From Orobanche coerulescens (Eukaryota; Streptophyta; Magnoliopsida; Lamiales; Orobanchaceae): a stretch of 64,000 bases of DNA. A program made the position numbers and the translations under genes. Positions 47,629 through 60,020 of the stretch are shown here, piece after piece; position 1 is the stretch's first letter, and each line of letters opens with the position of its first letter. The notes under the pieces are model-generated. The model was given only the letters and a program-made list of their open reading frames with translations, was not told the origin of the DNA and did not search any database. Location of the stretch: the NCBI GenBank assembly GCA_033398695.1, contig CM065809.1:172102501-172166500 (forward strand), read 5' to 3'.

Positions 47629-49674
47629 TGATTGGTGCATAATTGATCTAAAATTCATATACAAAATATTCATTTTTCCGGGCATAATTGTACTGATTTG
47701 TGATTAAAAATATATATTTTACAGATATATCCAAACATGAGCTAAAAATGGTTATTTCTGATTCGACATGAAGCATCAAAAAGGACGGAAAACAAGACCA
47801 AATCCAACGACGGGAATTTTTCAAGGCAAAACGACCTACAACACGGCGCAAACAGGACCGTGTTATGTAGGTCGTTTCACATACGACGCAACAAGGGCCG
47901 TGTCTTGGGCCGTTTCACACACGGCCGGCATTTAGCGCCGTGTCCTCGCGCGTATTCCGGAAGAGACCGAGTCAGCACAAAACGGCGCACAACACGGGGC
48001 AAACTGAGCCGTTTTTCATCGCCGTTTTTCAGCAGATGCCATGCAAAATTAGTCCACTTTTGACCAACTTGTGAAATCAACCACAAGATATTTTTTTTGG
48101 TCAAAAATCTGAAAATTCAAAGACATGGGTGAAGTGTGAACAAAGAATTAAAAGAATGATATTACAATAGATATTTTGAATTAAATAATCAATTGTATTC
48201 TTGAAAATCACCTATAAAAGGGCATCTTCACCCATTGCAAAACCCAACCCACATTCTTACCAAGAAATCCTCAACTTCTTGCTAAGAAATACTCCTTTCC
48301 TTTAGCAATATATTTTCCTTAGAACTTTCAATTTTAGTTTGTATTTTATTTTTGGTTTGAAGTTTTTCTTTCATTTAGTTTGTAATTGAAAAGTGCTTGA
48401 TCAATAAGCACTTAGTATTTTACTTAGTGTTTTACTTTCAAATTTTGTAAGCTTGTAACCTTTAAACAAGTTTGAAGTTATATTTTGAAGTTTGTTTCTT
48501 GCACTTTGATTCATCATATTCAAATAAGTTTTATCTATTGTCATTAAGTTCTAGTAATTAAAAGTTTCTATATATATATTATATATATCAATTATTTCTA
48601 TTATAATTTTAGTATGTATAAACCAATGAGTAGCTAATCTTTCTTCCTAGGGGAAGGGAGATTTCTATTAGGTTATATATTGAGTATTTGATTGATTTAA
48701 ACTATTTTTAGGACTAATTGGTTTAAATAGAGATTGATCATATCCTATTTTTACTAATGAAACCTTCTTGATTGATTGTTGAGTGAATTGGAAACATATC
48801 TTTTCAATCTATCAAATGTTAATCTTGTTATCAACATCTTAAGATTGCGAAAGTGGTTAAGACATCTTTGATTACGAAAGTACGGAGGTGAAAAGTTGAT
48901 TACTCGATGAACGATCGTTTATCCTAAAAATAGTCAAGTTAGAGAAATGAAAGGACTAATTGGTTTAAATAGAGATTGATCATATCCTATTTCTACTAGT
49001 GAAACCTCCTTGATTGATTGTTAAGTGTATTGGAAACACATCTTTTCAATCTATCAAGTGTTAATCTTGTTATCAACATCTTAAAAAGTGACGGACATTA
49101 AGACATCTTTGATTACGAAAGTACGGAGGTGAAAAGTTGATTACTCGATAAACATTCATTTTTTCTTTTATATCCATATAAATCAATTCATATACTTAAT
49201 TAAATACCTAATTTAATGAACCCGTATTCCCCTAGATTTTATAAATTCCCAACTCATTTTAATTCTATTCATTTTCACTAGTTAAAAATAGTCTAGTATA
49301 AATAGTCTAGTACAAATAGTCTTAATATAAATAGTCTAGTATAAATAGTCTAGTATAAGTAGTCTTAATATAAATAGTCTAGTATAAATAGTCTTGTTAA
49401 AAATAGTCTTATTAAAATAGTCTTATTAAAAATAGTTTAAATTAAATATAGTGCATTTTAATTTAGTTAATTTTTAAAAAACCCAAAAATATCTTTTTTA
49501 ATATTTTAGTATTTATTTCTCGCAATCTATAACAAAAAAATTATACGAAGCCCTGTTGGACAATCCTCGAGAGAAAAGACCTTGGTAGAACTTACCACAA
49601 ACTACTTCTACCTCGTATATATTTGCGAGCGACTCAAAAACTCCTATTTTTAGGATAAGTTTTTTGGCCGATCA
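47629..49674 (+). repeat. 3' LTR of the nested element
   Basis: It pairs with 42232-44279 and has the same 242-bp duplication and one fewer unit in the 14-bp array. It is followed by TATCT. Confidence 0.93.
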
Positions 49675-50329
49675 TATCTCCCCCCCGATTTTCTTTCCTT
49701 TCTCCTCGGTTTGACCTGCTCTTCTGAGATGGAAACTAAATCTCCCCGATTTCTTCTCTTCGTTTTGTTGTTCCGATTCTCCTATAAATTCCGATTTCGG
49801 AGGAGATGAAAGCACAACAAAAATAAAGAGAGCAAGTGATATTTTTCCCTTGAATCCCTCGGTTTTCTCTGTGAAATATTTGAGGGGTTTTGTGGGTGAG
49901 GTTTGTGAGAATCGGGATATGATTTTCTGGGGTTTTTCGGTAGCTTTGTGCTTCGATTCTGGTTTTGGGGTTTGGATCGGTTGAATCTTGCTTGGTGCTT
50001 TGATTCATCGGAGGTTGCTTCCGGTTCCGGTGGTGGGTTCGGTTCGAGGTGCTGGCCGCGGGTCTTTTGAGTCCAGAACGTGGCTACGGGGACGGAGGAC
50101 TGAGCCGTCCGGTTGTTTCCGACAGTGACATCACTTTCCGACAGTTTCGGCCGTTTGGTTTGCATTTTCTATTCCCACTGTTTTGTTTTCTTTTCCCAGT
50201 CGTTGTTTGATTTATTTAATAGAAGTTGTGTAATCCCTAATCCCTATCCCGAGTAGATTCGTGTAATAGTTATATTTGTTATAATTATTGTAATAATCTT
50301 GCCACCCGATTCGGACCAATACTCAACAT

Positions 50330-50341
50330 TGGTACCGGAGC
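50330..50341 (+). other. Copia primer binding site
   Basis: TGGTACCGGAGC lies one base after the 5' LTR end. It is a two-base variant of the iMet primer site TGGTATCAGAGC. Confidence 0.65.
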
Positions 50342-50901
50342 TTTGGTTTGGATCTGTCCGAATCGGGTCAGCCCGGATCGCTCAGGTATATCGGCTAACC
50401 CTCTCTTCATTTTCTGTTTTTTACTTGCTCGTTGTCCTTTGTGATATTATTCCCGTTCGTTGTTCTTGGTGATTTTTTCTTTGTGATATTTTTGTTCGGA
50501 TCTTGCTGCTCTTCGTGTTGCTCGCTGTTCTTCGTGTTTTTTGGGGCAGACTGCTCTCGGCCCACTGTCCTTCGTGTTTCTGGGTTGACTGTCTCGGCCC
50601 TGTTATTTTTTGCTTCTGCTGCATTGTTGGTAATATTCTGTGTGTTTATTACTGCAATTTTTACTTCGTGTTGAATCTAGAATTTTTTTCATAATCGGGC
50701 ATTTAAACCCTCCTGCCTGGACCGCTTAAGTGTCCTCGGATCTTGTAGGGGCCTAATATTGAATTTTTTCAGATTCGTTTAAATTTAATCATCTGTGTGA
50801 TTGATTACTTTGTGTTTCTTAGGTTTGATAAAATTAACCGTTTCCTCCTTGTTTGTGTTTTCCACAAATTTTCAAAAACTTTGTTCATTTTGAAAATTAA
50901 A
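50342..50901 (+). other. Copia untranslated leader
   Basis: T-rich leader between primer site and gag start. The reading frames in it (50432-50694) lack similarity to anything and are low complexity. Confidence 0.5.
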
Positions 50902-51948
50902 ATGGGATCAATCTCTGCCTTCTATGTGGCACCATTTGATGGAAAAGGTGATTTTGCCATTTGGCAACAAAAAATGAAAAGCATACTTATTCAACAAAAA
51001 TGTTTCAAAGCTATTGATAATTCTTTCGCTTCTAATGTGACGGCGGATAAAAAGGCTGAACTTGATGAGTTTGCTTATTCTGCGATTATATTGAACCTTT
51101 CTGACTCTGTGATAAGAAAATTAGGTAAACATGGTTCGGCTAAAGAGTTATGGGAAAAATTAGAAGAAATGTATACTGAAACTTCGTTACCCAATAAATT
51201 GTTTCTTCTTGAAAAATTTTTCCGCTACAAGCTTGATCTTAATAAAGACATTGATGCCAATTTAGACGTGTTTACAAAACTGGTTCAAGATATAAAGTTA
51301 ACGGGAGATAAAAACATCGATGATTACACTCCGATTGTTCTTTTGAATGCTATTCCAGATTCTTATAGTGATGTGAAATCTGCCATTAAATATGGTAGAG
51401 ATCAAGTGACCTTAGATATTGTTGTAAACGGCTTAAAGAGCAAAGGGTTAGATTTGAAGAACAATAAAGGTGCTGCCCTTAGAAATCTTGGCGAGGTTAA
51501 TTTTGTCAAAGGAAGACCTCAAAAACGCTTTCAAAATAAAAAGTCTTCCAACAGTCAAAATAACCAAACCAACAAGAAAAAGGGCAATGAAAAATTTCGG
51601 TTTAAACCTAGACCTAATAATCGTAAGTGTTACAATTGTGGTGAGTATGGTCACTATATTCAAGACTGCACTAAACCTAAGAAAAACCAGCAATCTGAAC
51701 AGGCTAACTTAGCTGTCGGTGAAAATCTGGGTGATGTGTTTATGATTTCTGATGCTATGCATTCTTCTGTGAACTCTGTGTTAGCTGACCTTGGTGAAAA
51801 CGATTGGCTGGTTGATTCTGGATGCACATTTCACATGACTCCGCATAAACAACTTTTTTCTAGCTATCGTGATTTGAAAAATCGATATGTGTCTATGTCG
51901 GATCATGTAAAACGAAATGTTCTTTGGAATAGGAACTGTGTGCCTTAA
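50902..51948 (+). pseudogene. Copia gag and protease
   Basis: The ATG at 50902 (MGSISAFYVAPFDGKGDF) fits the copia gag start better than the in-frame ATG at 50797. Capsid motifs (WEKLEEMY, LNAIPDSY), a basic linker and the knuckle CYNCGEYGHYIQDC follow. Protease has DWLVDSGCTFHMTPHK. The frame is lost after about 51900, so protease is cut from integrase. Confidence 0.88.
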
Positions 51949-51971
51949 ATTAATCTGAAAATTCGATAACT

Positions 51972-53099
51972 TTGGAAAATGTTAGGCATGTTCCTCACTT
52001 AGCTCATAATTTAATGTCATGTGCATGTCTTGAAGATGATGGTTTTGAAGGTACATGGGCTAAGGGTGCTATGAAAGTTACGAGAGGTCCCAAAACCTTT
52101 TTTGTCGCCATTCGTAAAATGAATTTATATATTTGTTCCACTGTAAGTAACTTTTCCGTTAATGCAGTACTTGGAGATAAAATCAAACTGCATAAACGGT
52201 TGGGTCACATTAGTGGTAAAGGTCTTGAAATATTGCACAAAAATGGTTGTTTTGGGAATGATAAAATATCTAACTTGCCATTTTGTGATAATTGTGTGTA
52301 TGGTAAGCAACATCGTGCGAACTTTCCCCATTCACCTTCCCCAAACCCCCCTAAGAGTTCAAATGTGTTTGAATGTCTGCATGCCGATGTGTGGGGGCCT
52401 GCCAGTGTTCCGACACACGGCGGAAACCGATATTTTTTATCTGTGATTGATGATTATTCCAGGAAAGTCTTTGTGTTTCTCCTTAAGAAAAAATCTGATG
52501 TGTTTGACACGTTTAAAACGTGGAAAATTTTAATTGAAAATCAGACCGGTAAGAAAATTAAAATTTTGAGAACTGACAATGGCCTGGAATTTTGCAATAA
52601 TTTGTTTGATACTTTGTGTGCGGAAAGTGGTATTCAAAGGCATAGGACAGCACCCTACACCCCCCAACAAAACGGAATCGCTGAGCGCATGAACCGAACC
52701 CTCCTTGATAGGGTAAGGTCTATGCTCGTCAGCTCCGGATTGTCAAAACGTTTTTGGGGTGAGGCTTTATCTACAGCTGCCTATATTATAAACAGATCTC
52801 CATCCGTCCCTTTGAATGGAAACTATCCAGAATCTGTGTGGACCGGTAGTAATATTGATTTCTCAAATCTTCGTGTATTTGGGTGTGCCGCATATGTTCA
52901 TCAAAAGCAAGATAAACTAGAACCTAGATCGATAAGATGTGTGTTCTTAGGCTACCCAGAGGAGTTAAGGGATTTAGGTTATGGCTTAAGGGCGAACCAG
53001 TGGTTTAAGGTGCTAATTAGTAGGGATGTTATATTTAATGAAGATGAATTTCCTTGTCTTGAACATCCCGCACCCGCACTGCACATGCCTAATCCGTAA
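51972..53099 (+). pseudogene. Copia integrase
   Basis: This is an open frame of 375 codons: GAG-pre-integrase and HHCC part (LHKRLGHIS and FCDNCVYGKQ), catalytic Asp in LHADVWGP, Asp in LRTDNGLEF, Glu in QQNGIAERMNRT, then the copia-type C-terminus. A stop at 53097-53099 separates it from RT. Confidence 0.9.
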
Positions 53100-54889
53100 T
53101 TTGTTTCTAACTACCCTACCTTAAGTGAGGTGGAGCACGAAAATGATGAAACTTTGCATCTTTGAAAATGAAAATCATTCGAAAATTCTAGTGATGAAGT
53201 AATTGAGAATGTTGATGAAAGTACCGAATCATCAACTATCAATTAACTAGAGATAGCCTAGAAGAGAGAATGTTAGGAGGCCTCATCACTTTGATGATTT
53301 TCATATGATGTCCCATGCTTGCAATGTGTTTGAATCTTTAGATAATAACGAACCTAAAAGCTACAAAGATGCTTTAAAATCAAAATGCTTGATTGGTTAA
53401 ATGCTATGAATGATGAAATGAATTCCGCATGTTAACCAAACTGGACTCTTGTTCCAAAACACGAACATTGTTCTCTTGTGGATGTAAGTGGTTATTTAAG
53501 GTTAAGAATGAAGTAGAGAATATCGATTTAAAGCTAGGTTGGTTGCTAAAGGTTTCACTCAAAAGGAAGGAATTGATTACCGAGATATTTGCTCTGTTGT
53601 GAAATTCACCACCGTGCGTATCATGCTTGCTTTAGTTGCTCACTTTAATTGGGAATTAAAACAAATGGATGTTAAAATGACTTTTCTTCATGGTGAATTA
53701 AATGAGAAAATTTATATGAGGCACCTGAAGGTTTTGTCGACTCTAAGAAACTCCGATCACGTTTGCCTTCTTAAAAGGCCCTTTATGGCACAAGCAGTCT
53801 CCAAGGCAATGGAACAAGAAGTTTGACTCTTACATGCTTTCTTTAAAATTCAAACGTAGTTCGTATGACCCTTGTCTCTATTTTAAAGTAGACTCCACTG
53901 TTCCTATCTTCTTGCTTATCTATGTGGATGACATGTTACTTGTGAGTCCGTGCATAAAATTGATTGATCATGTTAGATCTTGTCTTAGTGATCAATTTGA
54001 CATGAAATACCTTGGAGACGCCTTGTAAAATTTTAGGCATGAATATTGTTAGAGATAGGAAAAATTGTTCTTTGTTTCTCAATCGGTCTTCCTACATAGA
54101 GAAAATACTTGAAAATTTTCTATGATCGCCGTAAAACACCTTCGTGCCTCTTGCCGCCCATTTTCTCATTATGCAAAGATCAATCTCCAAAACCAAGAAG
54201 AAGAAAAATCAATGGAAAAATTCCCTACGCTAATGCTATAGGATCACCATGTATCTCATGGTTAGTACTGCACTGATATAGCCTATGCTGTTAGTTGCTT
54301 GAGTAGATACATGTCTAATCCTGGTATGCCTCATTAGGAAGCCTTGAAGTGGCTTCTCCGTTATTTGAAATCCTCTGTGGATGTTGGTATTAAGTTTTCT
54401 AAATCTGGTGATGGTGTTAAACTTGTTGGATATGTGGATTCTAACTTTGCTAATGATCGTGACAATCGAAAATCCACGACCTCTTATGTGTTTACCCTTT
54501 GTGGCTCTTGCATTAGTTGGAAATCTCAGTTACAGAATGTTGTTGCTTTATCTACAACTGAATCTGAATATGTTGCTACAACTGAGGCATTTAAAGAAGC
54601 CATATGGCTAAAGGGTCTTTTGTCTGAAATCGGTTTTCTAAAAGAAAAAGTCGTGGTATTTTCAGATAGTCAATCTGGAATTCAGCTTTGCAAAAATCCT
54701 GTCTTTCATGACCGCACTAAACATATTGATGTTAAATTTCATTTTATTCGTGACATTGTTGAAAAAGGTGAACTTGATCTTGGAAAAATTCCTTCAGAAT
54801 TCAATCCTGCAGATATGGGCACCAAATGCTTGTCTTTGGAGAAGTTTGTGTCCTGCACTGACCTGCTGAACTTGGGAACTCAAGACTAA
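53100..54889 (+). pseudogene. Copia reverse transcriptase and RNase H
   Basis: The RT is fragmented: [17 protein letters not shown] and [13 protein letters not shown] in 53539-53826, then the catalytic LIYVDDMLLVS in 53834-54028, with shifts and stops between. RNase H (54344-54889) is open and keeps its Asp-Glu-Asp set in VGYVDSNFA, STTESEYVA and FSDSQSGIQL, with KHIDVKFHF near the end. The stop at 54889 lies about 200 bases before the polypurine tract. Confidence 0.88.
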
Positions 54890-55093
54890 CTCTTAGTCTT
54901 TGCCTTCTTTGTGATGGCTTTACATTCTTAGTGAATTATTATGCTATCTTTGTGATAGTCCTGCTGTCTTAGTGATTGCTTTCTTTGTGATTACCTGTAC
55001 TTACATTATGTTTTGTGTGCAGGTGATGTCCGACGATGATGACCTCCGTCTCCCTTATGTACCCCGATGACTCATTTGGCCCAGGTGGAGGAT

Positions 55094-56005
55094 TGTTGGG
55101 ATTAAGTGGCCCAAATGAATAAAATAATGAGGGCCCAAATTTATCTCCTGCAGCCCACTTAAAATCGGACCCGGCCCGGAACTCTTTTTTGGAAGCAGCC
55201 CATTAGTCTGGATTAATCTTGGCCATTCATCTGGTATCTTTTAATCCTGGCCATTAGTTTTATATTTACCCTAAATATATAAACTCTCTACCCCAAACCC
55301 TACCCCTCACTTCTCTCATCTCTCACCCGCCGTCAGTTCCCTCTCTCCCTTATCTCCCCCCCCGATTTTCTTTCCTTTCTCCTCGGTTTGACCTGCTCTT
55401 CTGAGATGGAAACTAAATCTCCCCGATTTCTTCTCTTCGTTTTGTTGTTCCGATTCTCCTATAAATTCCGATTTCGGAGGAGATGAAAGCACAACAAAAA
55501 TAAAGAGAGCAAGTGATATTTTTCCCTTGAATCCCTCGGTTTTCTCTGTGAAATATTTGAGGGGTTTTGTGGGTGAGGTTTGTGAGAATCGGGATCTGAT
55601 TTCCTGGGATTTTTCGGTAGCTTTGTGCTTCGATTCTGGTTTTGGGGTTTGGATCGGTTGAATCTTGCTTGGTGCTTTGATTCATCGGAGGTTGCTTCCG
55701 GTTCCGGTGGTGGGTTCGGTTCGAGGTGCTGGCCGCGGGTCTTGTGAGTCCAAGACGTGGCTACGGGGACGGAGGACTGAGTCGGCCGGTTGTTTCCGAC
55801 AGTGACATCACTTTCCGACAGTTTCGGCCGTTTGGTTTGCATTTTCTATTCCCACTGTTTTGTTTTCTTTTCCCAGTCGTTGTTTGATTTATTTAATAGA
55901 AGTTGTGTAATCCCTAATCCCTATCCCGAGTAGATTCGTGTAATAGTTATATTTGTTATAATTATTGTAATAATCTTGCCACCCGATTCGGACCAATACT
56001 CAACA
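55094..56005 (+). repeat. Copia 3' LTR (912 bp)
   Basis: It is the intact partner of the split 5' LTR and preserves the empty site of the nested element. The purine tract AGGTGGAGGAT precedes it and GATAT follows. Confidence 0.95.
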
Positions 56006-56054
56006 GATATGAACGAAATTAATTTTAAAAAAAATATATTTATATAATATAATT

Positions 56055-56697
56055 GGGAAAATTCTATAAAAATCACCGTGTTTGACCATTTTTCCGGATT
56101 AACCACTGAAAGAATATTTTTCTATATTAATCACTGAAAGTTTGTTTTTATTTTTTAAAAAATCACTATGACTGGGTCTCACAAGTTTTCCAGGTTAAAA
56201 AAAGATGATATGACTTTTCTCATACAAATAATAATAACGTGGTATTTTTAATTGAAGAAATTATTAATTAAGTGGCTCTTAGGCTAACAATAATAATTAA
56301 GTTGATTTACGTTTGAAAATCCCTAGAACCCCACGCATTACTTTCGTCGTTCTTCTAAACCTCTCAAAACTCAAAAGCCGCTCAGAACCGATTTTGCAAT
56401 ATCGAAGCGATTTTTGTAATTGTTTTTCGAAATCGAAGCAGGAAATGATTTATAAATTTGAATTTGATATCATCGTTTGATTATTCATGGAACGAAGAAT
56501 GATTTTATAAATGCCATATAATTATTATTTTTAATAAAAAAACATACCACATCAGCTTTGTAACCCGGAAAATCTCTTATTCCCGATTAGGGTGGTTTTT
56601 TTAAAAAATAAACACAAATTTTCGATGGTTAACATAGAAAATAATTCTTTCAATGGTTAATCCGAAAAAAATACTAGTAATTTTTGTAGAATTTTTC
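56055..56697. mobile_element. MULE-type MITE, 643 bp, long inverted ends
   Basis: GGGAAAATTCTATAAAAATC at the left pairs with, reversed from the right, GAAAAATTCTACAAAAATTA. Similarity continues for about 110 bp (GGATTAACCACTGAAAGAA). A 10-bp repeat TAATATAATT flanks it (56045-56054 and 56698-56707), the size expected for Mutator-type elements. No coding content. Confidence 0.68.
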
Positions 56698-57032
56698 TAA
56701 TATAATTCGATTAATCTCTTATATATTCATGGCGAATTCATGACATCGGCTGATTTTACTCTAAAATGGTCAATCAATTTCCTGCAAAACCTCCTGGGGA
56801 ATTGAGTTTCTTGCATTTCTATTTTCTATGCTTTTTGTCAGTTTTTTAGTGCATTTTGCATGTGATGATTTTAATTCATCGTACACTCACTCTGCAAGAC
56901 CAATGGTTGGGTGACATGTTGCTGTAGAGTAACATGTCTGAGATGCATCCCCACGTTTGATGCCGGCTACGTTAGTGAATGGAAAATATGCAATATGGAC
57001 ATTTAAAAAAAAAACAGTATTTGCCATATATA

Positions 57033-57457
57033 GTTCAGAGTTTGTTTACTTTTTATTTAATCAGCTTAATGTTTAATCAGTTTAATCGATTCGCTATATT
57101 TCGCTGTTTATTTTTAATTTAATGATCTTAATAATGTCTTTTTCATTAAGCAACTTTCGGGGTGTCCTTACCATTATGCCAGAAATACTTCCCCAATATA
57201 CCAAAATTACCCTCTCTAATAATAAAAGAATTGAGTATATATAGTATAAATTATCATATAATCTTAATTATAATTGAGTATATATAGTATAAATTTGAAA
57301 TATATATTAATATTATATATTTAAAATTCATAAAATATAAACTATCTATTGATAAAAAAATTAATATAACTATATATATTAAAATATAACTTAATATATT
57401 TATAAAAATATTGTCTGATTATTTAAATATACCTGAAAATTATAATATGGTTTATGA

Positions 57458-57489
<32 letters not shown>

Positions 57490-58436
57490 ATAAATTAAAA
57501 TATATATTATGTTATATTATATAAATTGATTTTTTATATTAACTATTAAAAATAATAATATAAATATATATTAAAATATAACTTAATATATTTATAAAAA
57601 TATTGTCTGATTATTTACATATAACTAATAATTATAATATAATTTATGAATATATATTATAATATAAATTAAAATATATATTATGTTATATTATATAAAT
57701 TGATTTTTTTATATTGACTATTAAAAAAAATTAATATTACTATATATTAAAATATAACTTAATATATTTATAAAACTATTGTCTAATTATTTAAATATAT
57801 CTGAAAATTATAATATAATTTATGAATATATATTATAATATAAATTAAAATATATATTATGTTAGATTATTTAAATTGATTTTTTATATTGACTATTAAA
57901 AAAATTAATATAACTATATATATTAGAATATAACTTAATGTATTTATAAAAATATTGTCTGATTATTTAAATTTACCAAAAAATTATAATATGATTTATG
58001 AATATATATTATAATATAAATTAAAATATATATTATGTTATATTATTTAAATTGATTTTTTTATATTGACTATTAAAAAAATTGATATAACTATATATAT
58101 TAAAATATAACTTAATATATTTATAAAAATATTGTCTGATTATTTAAATATACCTGAAAATTATAATATGATTTATGAATATATATTATAAGATAGATTA
58201 AAATAAATATTATGTCATATAATTTAAATTGATTATATAAACTAAAATGCTCAATCCGTCCTTTATCAAAAAGGACTTAATTCATATTGAGGGGTAAAAT
58301 GGTCATTTCTGTCATTCAAATAGTTCATTCAGAAAAGAAAGAAACAACAAGATATTTTTACAATTCAGACAGATTAATCCACTCAGACAGCTTAATCATT
58401 CAGGTATTAATGGAAAAAAAGTAAACAGCCCCTAAG
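57033..58436. repeat. AT-rich element with about 176-bp tandem satellite
   Basis: The core TTGTCTGATTATTTAAAT recurs at 57411, 57603, 57779, 57955 and 58132, spacing 192, 176, 176 and 177 bp, so five tandem copies fill about 57290-58235. GTTTACTTTTT-type sequence near 57039 and its reverse complement near 58420 suggest the array lies within a MITE-like element. No gene. Confidence 0.7.
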
Positions 58437-58520
58437 TAAACTTCTTTTACTATTATGATATAGTCCAACAAAATTTTGCTGTTAAAGGAATCCTAAATCA
58501 CGCTCTTAATTTGCATAACA

Positions 58521-58842
58521 TATAGATGAGTAGGATTATATGTATTTATGTATTTTTTTTATTGCATTATTGTTGCATATACTAGCGACCATCTTGATGC
58601 AACAAAATAATAACAAATATGCAATGAAATTGCATAATAATGCAATTGGTTTCTAGATTTCACCATTAAGGGTGTATATAGGGATTGATTACCCTTAATG
58701 GTGAAATCTAGAAACCAATTGCATTATTAAGTAATTCCATTGCATATTTGTTATTATTTGTTGCATCAAGATGGTCGCTAGTATATGCAACAAATAATGC
58801 AACAAAAAAATACATAAATGCATATAATCCTACTCATCTATA
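58521..58842. mobile_element. Fold-back element with near-perfect 152-bp arms
   Basis: Arms 58521-58673 and 58691-58842 are almost exact inverted copies (TATAGATGAGTAGGATTATA at the outer ends, CACCATTAAGGGT at the inner) with a 17-base loop. Transcription would give a long double-stranded hairpin. No flanking duplication could be fixed. Confidence 0.85.
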
Positions 58843-58920
58843 ACCGTTAGATTACTAATATCAATGGCCTACAAAAGTTTCTACATTTCACAAAGCAATT
58901 AGTTTTTATATGATCTATTT

Positions 58921-58921
<1 letters not shown>

Positions 58922-58972
<51 letters not shown>
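58922..58972. repeat. (TA)n microsatellite
   Basis: An uninterrupted TA run of about 25 units. Confidence 0.9.
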
Positions 58973-58973
<1 letters not shown>

Positions 58974-58979
58974 CAAAAT

Positions 58980-60020
58980 CCCTTATATAGGAAATGAATC
59001 AAATGAGAATGAGATTTATTTTAAGAAATAAGAATACATCTCAGCTTTTGATTGCATGTGATGGATGGTCCCGATTATATACACTACACTATATATGGGT
59101 TTCAGCAACACCTGAAAAACCGTGCTCAAAAGTCCAAAAAGTGTTGCTGAAGGCAAAAAAAAAGGCTACGGCTACACTTTGACCAAATTTGAAGGTGTTA
59201 CAAAAACGGCTGCAACCATAGAGGTCTAAGGTAACACTTTTCTTGTTTTTGGTAAAATGTGAAAAAAGTGTAAGAATAGACCCCTATACCAACACTTTTC
59301 TTGTCTGTGCCTACACTAGATTTTGTGTTACTCTAGACTTAAGATCACACTTTTATATATTTAGTCACGCAAATGTTTGTGTAGCTGTAGACTTATGCTA
59401 ACACTCATGAGGTCTAATATAACATTAAATTGTGAAACACTTTGACATCTTTACCAACAACTAACAATATGGCTACACTTATATATGAACAGCTCTAACT
59501 TTTGCCAACACACTTTTAATCTTTGACAACACAATTTTTATATTTTGCCAACGGGAAGAATTATAAGTTAGAGTCTATGGCTACATTTTTGCAGAATTTT
59601 ACCAATATTTTTCATGATAAAAAGCAACATGTTATATATATTGGAAAATAGATATTACCATAAAACAGTCAATACCATTAAAACACTGTCAACCATAACA
59701 ACCTCCAAAATACATAATTGCCAAATATTCAATCCATAATCAAACAGTCATATGCACTTACATAACCCAACATCCAAAATCTAACTTAAAATGCCATTCA
59801 CAATTATCTTATGTACTATCTAATAGCTAAGAGCTAGTTACCATCACAATCCATAAATATAACAAAACTACTTGAGTCACTTAACTAGCATAAATATAAA
59901 ATGATGAGATTAGTCAAGGAGTGACATTGTCATCCGTATAGGACTCCTCGACTGATTTTTGACAAGCATCTTCCAGTGGAACGCCTGTTATTGATGCCCG
60001 TAGTGGATTGGATACCTGCA
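58980..60020. other. Subterminal-like repeats, possible CACTA element fragment
   Basis: From about 59081 (CACTACACTATATATGGG) short GTGTTAC/CTACACTTT/AACACTTTT words recur in both directions to about 59600, reminiscent of CACTA subterminal repeats. On the minus strand 60018-59925 reads like a last exon after a TGCAG acceptor (VSNPLRASITGVPLEDACQK to a stop). I recognise no family, so both calls are weak. Confidence 0.3.

Larger units (their letters stand above)
42232..49674 (+). mobile_element. Non-autonomous LTR element (LARD-type, tRNA-Asp primed) with LOG copy
   Basis: LTRs of 2048 and 2046 bp (TGATTGG...CCGATCA) flank 3.35 kb without gag or pol. The primer site TGGCGCCGTTGTCGGGGA matches the tRNA-Asp type used by Athila/Tat gypsy elements. 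The target duplication is TATCT. The interior holds a broken unknown reading frame, an intronless LOG-like pseudogene and three copies of a hairpin-forming repeat. It must be moved by proteins of another element. Confidence 0.92.
41971..50328 (+). repeat. Copia 5' LTR, split by the nested element
   Basis: The two parts, 41971-42231 and 49680-50328, together make 910 bp and match the 3' LTR (912 bp). Bases 42227-42231 and 49675-49679 (TATCT) are the target duplication of the nested element. The uninterrupted sequence CTTATCTCCCCCC is visible in the 3' LTR near 55350. Confidence 0.95.
41971..56005 (+). mobile_element. Ty1/copia retrotransposon (Tork-like), carrying a nested element
   Basis: LTRs begin TGTTGGGATTAAGTGG and end CCAATACTCAACA. 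The target duplication is GATAT (41966-41970 and 56006-56010). The 5' LTR is split by another element at 42232-49674. Removing it leaves a copia element of about 6.6 kb with gag, protease, integrase, RT and RNase H in copia order. The tract AGGTGGAGGAT precedes the 3' LTR. The frames are broken in several places. The LTRs differ by a modest number of changes, so the insertion is fairly recent. Confidence 0.94.

Noticed and set aside
49736..50165. Pro/Lys-rich minus-strand frames in the copia LTR (also at 55413-55842)
   Set aside because: They occur in both LTRs because the LTRs are copies; they oppose the element's direction and have no domain.
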